Positions 8,466 to 17,062 of a stretch of DNA of 64,000 nucleotides are shown here, piece by piece; the stretch's first letter is position 1; each line of letters starts with the position of its first letter. A program made the position numbers and the translations under genes. The notes under the pieces were generated by a model. It had not been told where the DNA came from and did no database searches. It saw only the letters and a program-made list of their open reading frames with translations. This DNA is from Roseiarcus sp963776665 (GTDB lineage: Bacteria; Pseudomonadota; Alphaproteobacteria; Rhizobiales; Beijerinckiaceae), in assembly GCA_963776665.1 (NCBI GenBank), contig CAVZNQ010000011.1:172026-236025 (forward strand), read 5' to 3'.

Positions 8466-9415
8466 CCGCGGCCCCGTCTGCCCGCCCCTTCTCGGAGCCG
8501 TCGCGGCTTGTCCGTTGGCTGGCCGGAGCCGTCGTCGTTTTCTACGCCGTCGTTACCATCCTGCCGCTCGTATGGATCGGAGCGACCGCCTTCAAGTCGC
8601 AGGAGGATGCGGTCGCCTATCCGCCAAAGGTTTTCTTCACGCCGACGCTGGAAGGATTTGTCGACCTGTTCACGGTCCAGACCCGTCAACCGCACGATTT
8701 CATCGCCAAGCTGCCGCCTCCGCAGACATGGTACGAGAAGATCGCCCGCGACCGCGACATGGTGATCGCCGGTCCGTCGCGAGTGGTGGAGCGCTTCCTG
8801 AATTCGCTGATCATCGGCTTCGGCTCGATGATACTGGCGACTTTTCTCGGAACGCTGGCCGCCTACGGGTTCTCGCGATTTCGAGTGCCGTTGGCCGACG
8901 ATCTGCTTTTTTTCATCCTGTCGACCCGCATGATGCCGCCAATCGCGGTCGCGGTTCCGATCTACATCATGTATCGCTGGCTCGGCCTCTACGATACCAG
9001 AATCGGCATGATCCTGCTGTACACGGCGGTCAACCTGTCGCTCGCTGTCTGGCTGCTCAAGGGTTTTATCGACGAGATTCCGCGGGAGTACGAAGAGGCC
9101 GCCCTTGTCGACGGCTACACACGGCTGCAGGCCTTTCGAAAAGTGGTGCTGCCGCAAGCAATGACGGGAATCGCGGCGACCGCGATTTTCTGCCTGATCT
9201 TCTCGTGGAACGAGTATGCGTTCAATCTGCTGCTGACGAGCTCGGACGCGCAAACGATGCCGCCGTTCATCCCCTTCATCATCGGCGAGGGCGGCCAGAA
9301 CTGGCCCGCCGTCGCAGCCGGAACGACCCTTTTTCTGCTGCCGATTGTGATCTTCACGGTCGCACTCAGAAAGCATCTGCTGCGCGGGATCACATTCGGG
9401 GCGGTGCGCAAATGA
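8462..9415 (+). CDS. ABC transporter permease, MalG/UgpE-like
   Basis: Second inner-membrane permease of the importer, 317 aa. The start at 8462 overlaps the upstream stop by 4 bases; an earlier in-frame start inside the previous gene is not credible. The protein has six membrane helices, the EAA loop EYEEAALVDGYTRLQAFRKV near residues 205-224, and a long periplasmic insert (about residues 60-105) between helix 1 and helix 2, somewhat larger than in MalG. The C-terminal HLLRGITFGAVRK is the typical MalG ending. It also ends in a 4-base overlap with the next small gene. Confidence 0.93.
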   Translation: MTAAPSARPFSEPSRLVRWLAGAVVVFYAVVTILPLVWIGATAFKSQEDAVAYPPKVFFTPTLEGFVDLFTVQTRQPHDFIAKLPPPQTWYEKIARDRDMVIAGPSRVVERFLNSLIIGFGSMILATFLGTLAAYGFSRFRVPLADDLLFFILSTRMMPPIAVAVPIYIMYRWLGLYDTRIGMILLYTAVNLSLAVWLLKGFIDEIPREYEEAALVDGYTRLQAFRKVVLPQAMTGIAATAIFCLIFSWNEYAFNLLLTSSDAQTMPPFIPFIIGEGGQNWPAVAAGTTLFLLPIVIFTVALRKHLLRGITFGAVRK

Positions 9416-9615
9416 CCCGGCAGAGCGACGCCACGCGGCCAGGATGGGCGAACTGGTTTCGGCGCGGACCCTGGGAGAACAGCGCGATGGCCGTGATCGG
9501 GATCGGGATCTTGATGCTGACGCAGCCGTTTTCCCTTGACCTCTACACGTACTCGTTCGTCACGATCCTGGCCGGCACGCTCGGGTTCGTCGTCGTCAGC
9601 CACTTTCCGCAGTGA
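9412..9615 (+). CDS. Small two-helix membrane protein of the ABC transporter operon
   Basis: A 67-aa protein with a polar N-terminus (about 20 residues with WxxWF and RRGPWE) and two hydrophobic stretches at about residues 25-38 and 45-63, consistent with two membrane helices. I do not recognise the family. It is placed between the second permease (ATGA overlap) and the first ATPase (9-base gap), so it is almost certainly translated with the transporter. Small membrane proteins are known in related glycerol-type ABC operons (for example the DUF2160 proteins), but this one is shorter and I cannot claim homology. A structural or regulatory accessory of the permease is a guess. Confidence 0.75.
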   Translation: MTRQSDATRPGWANWFRRGPWENSAMAVIGIGILMLTQPFSLDLYTYSFVTILAGTLGFVVVSHFPQ

Positions 9616-9624
9616 GGCATCGTC

Positions 9625-10722
9625 ATGGCGGAGATCCGCGTCGAGCGGTTGCACAAGGCCTTCCAAAACTTTGTCGCCGTGCAAAATTCTAGTTTCGTCA
9701 TTGAGGATCGCTCCTTTTTTGTCATGCTAGGGCCCTCGGGGTGCGGGAAGACGACGACGCTGCGCATGATCGCGGGCCTCGAGCTGCCAACCGACGGCAA
9801 GATTCTGCTGGATGGCGAGGATGTCACGCTTCGTCGGGCGGCGGAGCGCGACATCGCCTTCGTCTTCCAGCTCTTCGCGCTCTATCCGCACATGAATGTG
9901 GCGCAGAACATCGGGTTTCCGCTGAAATGCGAGGGCGTCGCTCCCGACGAGATCCGCAAGCAGGTCCGCGAGGCCGCGCGGTTGCTCCGCATCGAGCATC
10001 TTCTCTCCAGCAAGGTCTCGGGGCTCGCTGGCGGCGACCGACAACGCGTCGCCCTTGGCCGCGCCATCGTACGCCGGCCGAAGGCCTTTCTCATGGACGA
10101 GCCGCTCGGCGCGCTCGACGCCGAGTTTCGCCGGATCATGTGCGACGAGCTGCGTGACCTCCATGACAGGGTCGGAGCGACCACCGTCTATGTCACGCAT
10201 GACCAGCTTGAGGCGATGTCGATGGCCGACCGGATCCTGGTCATGAACCGCGGCGTGGTCGAGCAGGTCGCCACGCCGCAGGAGATCTACGACCGGCCGA
10301 ACAGCATGTTCGTCGCCGACTTCATCGGCTCCCCTTCGATGAACTTCATCCGCTTCGAGGGCAAACTGCAGCGCGGCGACCGCGCCGTCCGTCTTCACGA
10401 CGCAGACATCGTCGTACCCGAAATGCATGAGGAGGGGATCAGCGGGTCGCTGGCGCTCGGCGTCCGCCCGGAGCATGTCACGCTTTCCGATTCAGGCGCG
10501 ATTCGCGGGCGAGTCTTCGGCGCCGAATATCTCGGTACGACGCAGATTGTCACCATCGATATCGAGCACGGCCGGATCAAGGCTCGCCTGCCCGCGTCCT
10601 TGTCCGTCCGGCTCGGCGAGCCGGTCGGGCTTGCGTTCCAATCCCAGCGGCTCGTGGTGTTTGACGCGACGAGCGGACGCGCGGCTCGGAGCGCTCTTTA
10701 CGAGGGCGACGGTCGTGGCTGA
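9625..10722 (+). CDS. ABC transporter ATP-binding protein (UgpC/MalK-like), first of two
   Basis: Cytoplasmic ATPase of 365 aa, with a nucleotide-binding domain and a C-terminal TOBE-type regulatory domain (from about residue 240). Walker A is GPSGCGKTT, the Q loop is FVFQLFALYPHM, Walker B is FLMDEPLGALD and the switch is VYVTHDQLEAM. The signature reads SGLAGGDRQRVALGRA, so the canonical LSGGQ is changed to LAGGD; the Asp at the last position is unusual. Two different ATPases in one operon suggest a heterodimeric motor, as in rhizobial glycerol (GlpS/GlpT) importers. It overlaps the next ATPase gene by 8 bases. Confidence 0.93.
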   Translation: MAEIRVERLHKAFQNFVAVQNSSFVIEDRSFFVMLGPSGCGKTTTLRMIAGLELPTDGKILLDGEDVTLRRAAERDIAFVFQLFALYPHMNVAQNIGFPLKCEGVAPDEIRKQVREAARLLRIEHLLSSKVSGLAGGDRQRVALGRAIVRRPKAFLMDEPLGALDAEFRRIMCDELRDLHDRVGATTVYVTHDQLEAMSMADRILVMNRGVVEQVATPQEIYDRPNSMFVADFIGSPSMNFIRFEGKLQRGDRAVRLHDADIVVPEMHEEGISGSLALGVRPEHVTLSDSGAIRGRVFGAEYLGTTQIVTIDIEHGRIKARLPASLSVRLGEPVGLAFQSQRLVVFDATSGRAARSALYEGDGRG

Positions 10723-11737
10723 AATCCTCGTTCGACACGTGACCAAGCGCTTCGACGACATCGAGGCCGTACGCGATCTTTCGTTAGACATCGCCAATGG
10801 CGAGTTCGTCGTCCTGCTGGGGCCCACTGGCGCCGGCAAGACGACCACGCTGCGCCTTATTGCCGGTCTCGAGTATCCGGATGACGGCGCCATTTCGATC
10901 GACGGGCGGGACGTCACGCATGAGCCGCCGGCGGCGCGCGACGTCGCCTTCGTCTTTCAGCAGTATTCGCTCTATCCGCATCTGACCGTTTACGACAACC
11001 TTGCTTTCCCGCTGCGCTCGCCGGCGCGCCGGACGCCAGAGGCTAAGGTGCGCGAACGCGTCGAGGCGATCGCAGAGCTTCTGCACATCGGCAGCAAGCT
11101 CGCTAACCGCGCGACCAGCCTCTCCGGCGGCGAAATGCAGCGCGTCGCTATCGGCCGCGCGCTCGTCCGCGAGCCGGCGATCTATCTCATGGACGAGCCC
11201 CTCTCCTCGCTCGACGCCAAGCTGCGCGCCGAGCTGCGCCTCGAACTGAAGCGCATCCAGGTCGAATTGGGCGCCACCATCCTCTATGTCACGCACGACC
11301 AGATCGAAGCGATGACGATGGCGAGCCGCATCGGCGTCCTGCGCGAGGGAAGGCTGCTCCAGCTTGGGACGCCGCGCGAGATCTACGAGAATCCGAACGA
11401 CATCTACGTGGCGACAAGGCTCGGGACGCCGCAGATCAACCTTCTGCCGGCCGAGCTCCTGCACGAGGCGCCGATGCCCCCTCAGACCAAGACGATCGGG
11501 GTGCGAACGGAGCATCTCTTGATCGCCAAGCCGAACGGCGGCCCGGTAGGGCAGGTGCGCCGGATCGAGCATCTCGGCGACCAGAACCACGTCCATCTCG
11601 ATTACAACGGACATCCGCTCGTCACCCTGGCCGATCCGCATCAGGCGCTCGCCGCCGGCCAGGAGGTCGGGCTGGAGTTGCTCGATCCGCTTTACTTTGA
11701 TGCATCCGGGCAACGCATCGCCCCCTCCGCCGAGTGA
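10715..11737 (+). CDS. ABC transporter ATP-binding protein (UgpC/MalK-like), second of two
   Basis: A 340-aa ATPase. The chosen start is GTG at 10715, overlapping the end of the first ATPase; starts further upstream lie wholly inside that gene and would add a nonsense N-terminus. Walker A is GPTGAGKTT, the Q loop is FVFQQYSLYPHL, the signature is the canonical SLSGGEMQRVAIGRA, Walker B is YLMDEPLSSLD and the switch is LYVTHDQIEAM. A TOBE-like domain follows (about residues 240-335). Its intact signature contrasts with the altered LAGGD of its partner, which would fit one stronger and one weaker ATP site if they heterodimerise. Confidence 0.93.
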   Translation: MAEILVRHVTKRFDDIEAVRDLSLDIANGEFVVLLGPTGAGKTTTLRLIAGLEYPDDGAISIDGRDVTHEPPAARDVAFVFQQYSLYPHLTVYDNLAFPLRSPARRTPEAKVRERVEAIAELLHIGSKLANRATSLSGGEMQRVAIGRALVREPAIYLMDEPLSSLDAKLRAELRLELKRIQVELGATILYVTHDQIEAMTMASRIGVLREGRLLQLGTPREIYENPNDIYVATRLGTPQINLLPAELLHEAPMPPQTKTIGVRTEHLLIAKPNGGPVGQVRRIEHLGDQNHVHLDYNGHPLVTLADPHQALAAGQEVGLELLDPLYFDASGQRIAPSAE

Positions 11738-11746
11738 GACCACGCG

Positions 11747-11872
11747 ATGTCCCGTGATTCTTTTATCCAGAGATCGTTGATTGCAGCGGTCGAACAGGTC
11801 GTGGCGGGCGCGCCAAAACCAGCCGGGCTCGACCAAACGATTTTGTATGGCGGGGGCGCGGCGACGGCATGA
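11747..11872 (+). CDS. Possible 41-aa small protein coupled to the dihydroxyacetone kinase gene
   Basis: An open frame beginning MSRDSFIQRSLIAAVEQVVA and ending GGGAATA fills the 131-base gap between the second ATPase and the kinase, and its stop overlaps the kinase ATG (ATGA). Overlaps of exactly this type are used throughout the operon, which argues that the frame is translated. I recognise no family, the ribosome site is weak, and it could simply be a leader that couples translation or the remnant of a longer gene. Confidence 0.35.
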   Translation: MSRDSFIQRSLIAAVEQVVAGAPKPAGLDQTILYGGGAATA

Positions 11873-13530
11873 CGCATTTCATGAATGAGCGAGACGCGAT
11901 CGTTACCGACGCGATCGACGGTCTTCTTGCCACCTCGCCGCGGGCGCTGGCGCGGCTTGATGGCTTTCCAAATGTCAAGGTTGTCGTTCGCGCCGACTGG
12001 GACCGGAGCAAGGTGGCGCTTGTTTCGGGAGGAGGCTCGGGGCACGAGCCGGCGCATGCGGGTTTCGTCGGTCGGGGCGCTCTCACTGCCGCGGTTTGCG
12101 GAGAGATCTTCGCATCCCCGACCGTCGATGCGGTGTACGCGGCGATTCTGGCGGTGACGGGCGAGAAGGGGTGCCTTTTGATCGTCAAGAACTACTCGGG
12201 CGACCGGCTTAATTTTGGCCTCGCCGCCGAGCGCGCCCGCGCGGTCGGCTTGAAGATCGAGATGGTCATCGTCGCCGACGACATTGCGCTTGAGGATTTC
12301 GCCCAGCCGCGCGGCGTCGCAGGCACGCTCTTCGTCCACAAGATCGCCGGATACGCCGCTGAATCGGGGGCAAATCTTGAGACGGTGGCCGCCATCGCCG
12401 CCCGTGTCGCCGGTGCGACCAAGAGCCTCGGCATCGCGACGACGACCTGTTCGATTCCTGGCCAGAAAGCGCATGCGCGGCTGGAAGCGGGGCAGGCGGA
12501 ATTGGGACTCGGAATTCACGGCGAGCCTGGAGTCGAGACGATCAATCTCCCGTCCGCTAAAGATGTCGCGGAATTGATGGCGAACAGACTTGGCCGATTC
12601 ATCCCGACGTCGGGAGCGCTCGCTCTTCTGATCAACAATTTGGGCGGCGCGCCGGATCTCGAAATGGCGGTCTTCGCCAAGGCGATACTGGAAACGCCGC
12701 TTGGCGGGCGCGCCCAATTGGTGGTGGGGCCCGCGCGCCTGATGACCGCGCTCGACATGAAGGGCGTGTCCGTCTCGGTCCTGCCGGTGGACGGAGAACT
12801 GATCGAGGCGCTGGTGTCGGAATGCGACGCGCCGGCGTGGCCGTCTGTCCATGGCGCTCGGAAGGTCGAAATCCTCGCTTCGGTCGCCGGCGCTCGCCGC
12901 CACGAGGAAATCGCAACCGACAATCCGCAGGCGCGGCAGATGCTTCGTGCGATCTGCCAGGCGTTGTTGGAGCGAGAATCAGAGCTCAATGCCCTCGACG
13001 CGAGAGTCGGCGACGGCGACACGGGGACCACTTTCGCCACCGCGGCTCGAACGCTTCTGGCCGAGACCGACGCTCTCCCGCTCAATGACGCCGCGAAGAT
13101 GTGCACGGCGATCGCCGACCGACTGTCTGGATCGATGGGCGGATCAAGCGGCGTGCTTCTATCCATTCTCGCGGCTGCGACGGGCAGCGCCTTGGCGACG
13201 GGAAAGCCCTGGCCCTCGGCCTTGCGGGCGGGAACCGAGCGGATGAGGTTCTACGGCGGCGCAAATCCCGGCGACCGCACCATGCTCGATGCGTTGCTTC
13301 CAGCGGTCGAAGCTCTGGAAGCGGGAGGCGACCTCGTCGCGGCCGCCGATGCGGCGCGGCGCGGGGCGGCCGCAACGGCAGGAATGACCAAAGCGCGCGC
13401 CGGCCGTTCGAGCTATCTCGCATCGAGGGATCTGTCAGGCGTCGCCGATCCGGGAGCGGTGGCTGTCGCTGCGGCTTTCGAGGCCGCGGCCGGGCGCGCT
13501 CGAGGCGCGGAAAGGTTGTCGCCCGCGTGA
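11869..13530 (+). CDS. ATP-dependent dihydroxyacetone kinase (DhaK-DhaL fusion)
   Basis: A 553-aa protein, the length of the single-chain ATP-dependent enzyme of Citrobacter type. The DhaK domain (about 1-330) has the glycine-rich GGGSGHEPAHAGFVGRG loop and the substrate-binding His217 in GLGIHGEPG. The DhaL domain (about 355-550) has the metal-binding aspartates in DARVGDGDTG near residue 383 and SGSMGGSSGVLL. It would phosphorylate dihydroxyacetone, or a related ketose such as erythrulose, with ATP. Both ATG codons at 11869 and 11881 are possible; the first gives the 4-base overlap with the small upstream frame. The same operon also encodes a separate PTS-type DhaK-DhaL-DhaM set, which is unusual. 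Confidence 0.92.
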   Translation: MTHFMNERDAIVTDAIDGLLATSPRALARLDGFPNVKVVVRADWDRSKVALVSGGGSGHEPAHAGFVGRGALTAAVCGEIFASPTVDAVYAAILAVTGEKGCLLIVKNYSGDRLNFGLAAERARAVGLKIEMVIVADDIALEDFAQPRGVAGTLFVHKIAGYAAESGANLETVAAIAARVAGATKSLGIATTTCSIPGQKAHARLEAGQAELGLGIHGEPGVETINLPSAKDVAELMANRLGRFIPTSGALALLINNLGGAPDLEMAVFAKAILETPLGGRAQLVVGPARLMTALDMKGVSVSVLPVDGELIEALVSECDAPAWPSVHGARKVEILASVAGARRHEEIATDNPQARQMLRAICQALLERESELNALDARVGDGDTGTTFATAARTLLAETDALPLNDAAKMCTAIADRLSGSMGGSSGVLLSILAAATGSALATGKPWPSALRAGTERMRFYGGANPGDRTMLDALLPAVEALEAGGDLVAAADAARRGAAATAGMTKARAGRSSYLASRDLSGVADPGAVAVAAAFEAAAGRARGAERLSPA

Positions 13531-13541
13531 GGCATGTCGAG

Positions 13542-14192
13542 ATGATTGTCGCGGAGGGAAAGTCGACGAACCTGCCAGACGCGGTCTTGCGGCTTGACGC
13601 GGGCCAAAAGCGGAAGCTCGTCGCAGCGATCGCGGATCGCGTCATCGCGCATGTCGACGAGTTGACCGCGCTCGATTCCGCCATCGGCGACGGCGATCAC
13701 GGCCATAATATGAAACGGGGAGTCGAGGCCGTCTTGCAGGATTTGGACGAGCTTTCGAGCATGAACTTGCCCGATCTCGCCAAGGCCGTCGGCACAAAGC
13801 TGGTGATGAAGGTCGGCGGCGCGTCGGGTCCCCTTTACGGGACATTGTTTCTGGCGCTGGCGAAGGAGCTTCCGCCCCAACCGTCGCGGACCGATGCGGT
13901 GAAAGCATTCGCTGCGGCGGTCAGCGCGGTCAAGGCGCGCGGCAAGAGCGATGTTGGCCAGAAGACGATGCTCGACGTGCTCGTTCCCGCCTGCGAGGCG
14001 CTCGCCGCGGGCGGAGACGCCAGCGCCGTCAGGGAGGCTGCGGCTCGTGCGGCCGCGGCCACCGTGCCGATGCGGGCGACGCGCGGTCGCGCTTCCTTTC
14101 TCGGCGATCGCTCGGTCGGACACATGGACCCGGGCGCGCGGTCGTCGTCCCTGATGATCTCGACGCTATGCGACGAGCTCGGAGACAGCTGA
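13542..14192 (+). CDS. dhaL: Dihydroxyacetone kinase subunit DhaL (PTS-type)
   Basis: ADP-binding subunit of the PTS-dependent dihydroxyacetone kinase, 216 aa, close to the E. coli length. The Mg-ADP-binding motif is ALDSAIGDGDHGHNMKRG near residues 46-63, followed by GGASGPLYGTLF and a C-terminal GRASFLGDRSVGHMDPGA, all as in DhaL. The ATG at 13542 is used; a GTG at 13527, overlapping the previous stop as GTGA, is an equally possible start and would add five residues. It transfers phosphate from ADP-bound ATP to the substrate held covalently by DhaK and is recharged by DhaM. Confidence 0.92.
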   Translation: MIVAEGKSTNLPDAVLRLDAGQKRKLVAAIADRVIAHVDELTALDSAIGDGDHGHNMKRGVEAVLQDLDELSSMNLPDLAKAVGTKLVMKVGGASGPLYGTLFLALAKELPPQPSRTDAVKAFAAAVSAVKARGKSDVGQKTMLDVLVPACEALAAGGDASAVREAAARAAAATVPMRATRGRASFLGDRSVGHMDPGARSSSLMISTLCDELGDS

Positions 14193-14578
14193 TGGCCAAT
14201 GTCGGCATCGTCATTGTTTCCCATTCGCCCAAGGTTGCCGAAGGCGCCGCGGATATGGTGCGTCAGATGGTCGGGAAGGACGTCCCGCTCGCCTGGACTG
14301 GCGGTAATACGGTCGGCGGTCTCGGGACAAGCTTCGAGGCGATCACCGACGCCATTCACCGTGCTTGGTCGGACGCGGGCGTCGCCATTTTCGTCGATCT
14401 TGGCGGCGCTGAGACCAATAGCGAGATGGCGATCGAGATGCTGCCCGAGGACAAGCGCGGCTCCGTGGTGGTGTGCAACGCGCCGATCGTTGAGGGCGCT
14501 GTGATCGCAGCGACCGAGGCCTCGGGCGGCGCGAGCCTCGCCGCGGTGCGACGCACGGCCGAGGAGTTGTCCGCATGA
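14192..14578 (+). CDS. dhaM: PTS-dependent dihydroxyacetone kinase phosphotransferase subunit DhaM (EIIA domain only)
   Basis: A 128-aa EIIA-mannose-like protein with the phospho-accepting His11 in GIVIVSHSPKVAEG and the family motif VDLGGAETNSEMAIEML. It corresponds to the first domain of E. coli DhaM; the HPr-like and EI-like domains that E. coli fuses to it are here separate genes directly downstream. The start overlaps the dhaL stop (TGATG). It takes phosphate from HPr and passes it to the ADP bound in DhaL. Confidence 0.92.
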   Translation: MANVGIVIVSHSPKVAEGAADMVRQMVGKDVPLAWTGGNTVGGLGTSFEAITDAIHRAWSDAGVAIFVDLGGAETNSEMAIEMLPEDKRGSVVVCNAPIVEGAVIAATEASGGASLAAVRRTAEELSA

Positions 14579-14674
14579 CGGCCATGGCGGGGCGCCTGGA
14601 TTCGGCATCGAGGATCTTTCTTGGCGCGGTTTGGCGCACGCAGCGCGGCGCGCCGTCAGGACTGAGCCCCGCGC

Positions 14675-15001
14675 ATGGATGAGATCACCGCGACCGTTTC
14701 GGTGCCGCTGACAAATTCGATCGGCCTGCACGCCCGTCCGTCAGTGAAACTCACCAAGCTCGCCAAGACCTTCAAGGCGCATATCGAGGTCGCCCTGACC
14801 GCGAGCGGGCCCTGGGTCGATGCGAAGAGCATCGTCAAGGTCATGGGGGTAAAGGCAGCGAAGGGCGCTGTCCTGCATTTTCGCGCCAAGGGGCATGACG
14901 CGCGCCCGGCGCTCGCGGCGCTTCGCGAGCTGGTCGCCCTCGACTTCCATGAGGACGAGACGGATCACCCCGACGGAGAAGCCGGACGGGCGCATGGCTG
15001 A
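14675..15001 (+). CDS. HPr-like phosphocarrier protein dedicated to the Dha system
   Basis: A 108-aa HPr-family protein with the active-site His19 in SIGLHARPSVKLTKLA and the regulatory-serine region KSIVKVMGVKAAKGA near residues 52-66. HPr normally ends at about residue 88; here an acidic tail (DFHEDETDHPDGEAGRAHG) adds about 20 residues. It lies 96 bases after dhaM and overlaps the enzyme I gene by 8 bases. It would relay phosphate from the neighbouring enzyme I to DhaM. No other HPr is visible in the window, so whether this is the only one in the genome cannot be judged. Confidence 0.9.
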   Translation: MDEITATVSVPLTNSIGLHARPSVKLTKLAKTFKAHIEVALTASGPWVDAKSIVKVMGVKAAKGAVLHFRAKGHDARPALAALRELVALDFHEDETDHPDGEAGRAHG

Positions 15002-16607
15002 GCTTCGTCTCACGGGCAAGTTTGCGTCCGGAGGCTTTGCCGCCGGTCCGGTCGCGCTCCTGTCCGGTTTCGCTGCAAAAAGCCGCAGGGGTGGGGGGCC
15101 GGATGTGGAAGCGGCGGCGCTTCGAGACGCCATCGTCGCAGCGATAGGACAGCTCGAGCGACTCGCGGCTGAGGCGCAAGACGATGGCGCAGCTATCCTC
15201 GCTTTTCAGATCGCGATGCTGGAGGATGAAGCGCTCGCGGCCCCAGCCTTCGCCGCGATCGCCAAAGGAACAAGCGCGGATCGAGCCTGGCGCGCGGCGC
15301 TCGAGGCTGAAATCAACGGCTATGAGGCCGCTGACGATGAGCATTTCCGCGCCCGCGCCAGCGATCTGCGCGATATTCGCGACCGCGTGCTTGGCGTCCT
15401 GGCGAGCGTGGCGGGAGAGCCGAGCCTGCCCGCGGGAGCGATTGTGCTCGCAGAGGATCTGACGCCTTCGCGCTTCCTTGCTACGGATTGGAGCAACGGC
15501 GGCGGTATCGCTCTGACCCGCGGCAGCGCCTCCGGCCATGTCGCGATGCTCGCTCGCTCGCGCGGGGTTCCAATGATCGTTGGGATGGACCTAGACCTCG
15601 GAGTCTTTGGCGGTCATCGCGACGCGTTGATCGACGGCGAATTCGGAACGCTGTGCCTCGATCCTGCGCCCGAGACCCGCAAATCGTTTGCGGCGCGCGC
15701 TCTCGCGGCCAAGCGTCGGCAGGAAACGGCTGAGTTCTTCCGCGGGCGGCCGGCGATGACGCGAGACGGAACGCCGATCGCCGTTCTCATCAACCTCGCC
15801 GATCCCGTCGAGCTTGAGGCGCTCGATCCCACCAGTTGCGACGGAATCGGGCTCGTGCGCACCGAGTTTCTTTTCCATCGTAAGGGCCGATTGCCGGACG
15901 AGGAGAGCCAGTATCGGGTCTATCGGCGGCTCGCCGAGTGGGCGCGCGGCAAGCCTGTCGCCATCCGCACGCTCGACGCTGGAGGAGACAAGCCGATTCC
16001 CGGACTGACCATCGAGGGCGAGACCAACCCGTTTCTCGGCGTGCGCGGAATTCGTCTGTCGCTCGCCAGGCCCGAGCCGTTTCGCGCGCAGCTCAGGGCC
16101 ATCGCCCGGGCGGCGGTTCATGGCGCTGTCGAAGTGATGCTGCCAATGGTCGCCCTCCCAAGCGAGCTCACGGCGGCGCGGGCATATCTCGATCGGGAGA
16201 TCGAGGCGCTGACGGCCGAAGGCGTTGCGTGTCGCCGGCCGCCGCTCGGCATCATGGTCGAGGTGCCGGCCGCCGCTATCACGATCGAGCGGTTCGACGC
16301 GGCCTTCTTCTCGATCGGCTCCAACGATCTTACGCAATATGTCATGGCCGCGGCGCGCGACCTCGACGCGGTCGCAAACCTCAACGACCCGGCCAATCCC
16401 GCCGTTTTGCGGCTTATCGCGCAGGTCGCGGCCCACGGGGCGGCGATCGGGAGAAAAGTCAGCCTCTGCGGCGACGCCGGCGCCGAGCCGAAGTTCATCC
16501 AGGCTCTCCTGACCGCCGGGTTGCGGGCCTTGTCGGTTGCGCCCACCGCGCTTGCCTCGATAAAGGAGGCAATCGCAAGCGTCGACCTCGAGACGAGCGA
16601 GCGATGA
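14994..16607 (+). CDS. Phosphoenolpyruvate-protein phosphotransferase (PTS enzyme I-like)
   Basis: A 537-aa enzyme I, slightly shorter than the usual ~570 aa. The chosen ATG at 14994 overlaps the HPr stop; upstream in-frame starts lie inside the HPr gene. The phosphorylated residue is His182 in GSASGHVAMLARSRGVP; the family usually has TSH there, so the local context is variant. The PEP-binding half includes GIGLVRTEFLF, DAGGDKPIPG, the GSNDLTQYVMA loop and the catalytic Cys492 in SLCGDAGAEP. It would start the phosphorelay PEP to HPr to DhaM to DhaL. It ends in an ATGA overlap with the next gene. Confidence 0.92.
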   Translation: MAELRLTGKFASGGFAAGPVALLSGFAAKSRRGGGPDVEAAALRDAIVAAIGQLERLAAEAQDDGAAILAFQIAMLEDEALAAPAFAAIAKGTSADRAWRAALEAEINGYEAADDEHFRARASDLRDIRDRVLGVLASVAGEPSLPAGAIVLAEDLTPSRFLATDWSNGGGIALTRGSASGHVAMLARSRGVPMIVGMDLDLGVFGGHRDALIDGEFGTLCLDPAPETRKSFAARALAAKRRQETAEFFRGRPAMTRDGTPIAVLINLADPVELEALDPTSCDGIGLVRTEFLFHRKGRLPDEESQYRVYRRLAEWARGKPVAIRTLDAGGDKPIPGLTIEGETNPFLGVRGIRLSLARPEPFRAQLRAIARAAVHGAVEVMLPMVALPSELTAARAYLDREIEALTAEGVACRRPPLGIMVEVPAAAITIERFDAAFFSIGSNDLTQYVMAAARDLDAVANLNDPANPAVLRLIAQVAAHGAAIGRKVSLCGDAGAEPKFIQALLTAGLRALSVAPTALASIKEAIASVDLETSER

Positions 16608-17035
16608 ACGACGCGTCGAGCCGCAACGGGAGAACTGCATTCGTCGAGAGCTACAAGACGATCTTGAGGAACGTGCTCGATCAGCGACCCTCCGGCACTC
16701 GACAACGGCTCGCGACCGCGCTCGGCAAGAACCGAAGTTTCGTCACGCAAATTTCTAACCCCGCCTATTCGGTTCCTATTCCGGCGCCCCATCTCGAGAT
16801 CATTTTTGAAATCTGCCGGTTTTCGCCGGTTGACAAGAGCGCCTTCCTCGACGCCTTCACGCGCGCTCATCCCAATCGGCACATCGAGGTCCGCAGCGGA
16901 TCGAGCCTGCGAAGCTTGAGGCTCGAGGTGTTCGATTTCGGCAATGCGGAGAAGAACCGCGAGTTCGATGAACTCGTGCGCGAAATGGCGCGACGCGTAT
17001 ACCGGCTGATGTCGAGAGAGCCAATGAGAGGCTGA
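16604..17035 (+). CDS. Small HTH-like protein of the Dha operon (possible XRE-type regulator)
   Basis: A 143-aa protein beginning at an ATG that overlaps the enzyme I stop by 4 bases. Residues about 28-80 (GTRQRLATALGKNRSFVTQI, then an IPAPHLEIIFEICRF helix) look like a lambda-repressor-type helix-turn-helix in which the recognition helix reads NRSFVTQIS. The C-terminal part is charged and ends in a helix rich in E and R. I do not recognise a named family. The position inside the kinase operon, just before dhaK, suggests an operon-specific regulator, possibly acting on the palindrome at 5963-5976, but this is inference. Confidence 0.7.
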   Translation: MNDASSRNGRTAFVESYKTILRNVLDQRPSGTRQRLATALGKNRSFVTQISNPAYSVPIPAPHLEIIFEICRFSPVDKSAFLDAFTRAHPNRHIEVRSGSSLRSLRLEVFDFGNAEKNREFDELVREMARRVYRLMSREPMRG

Positions 17036-17062
17036 ATTTGGGAGGGATGCTGCGAGGGAACG

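Noticed and set aside
14575..14682. 35-aa open frame between dhaM and the HPr gene with overlaps at both ends
   Set aside because: It overlaps dhaM and HPr starts but has no ribosome site of its own and no protein-like composition; it probably arises by chance in the gap.
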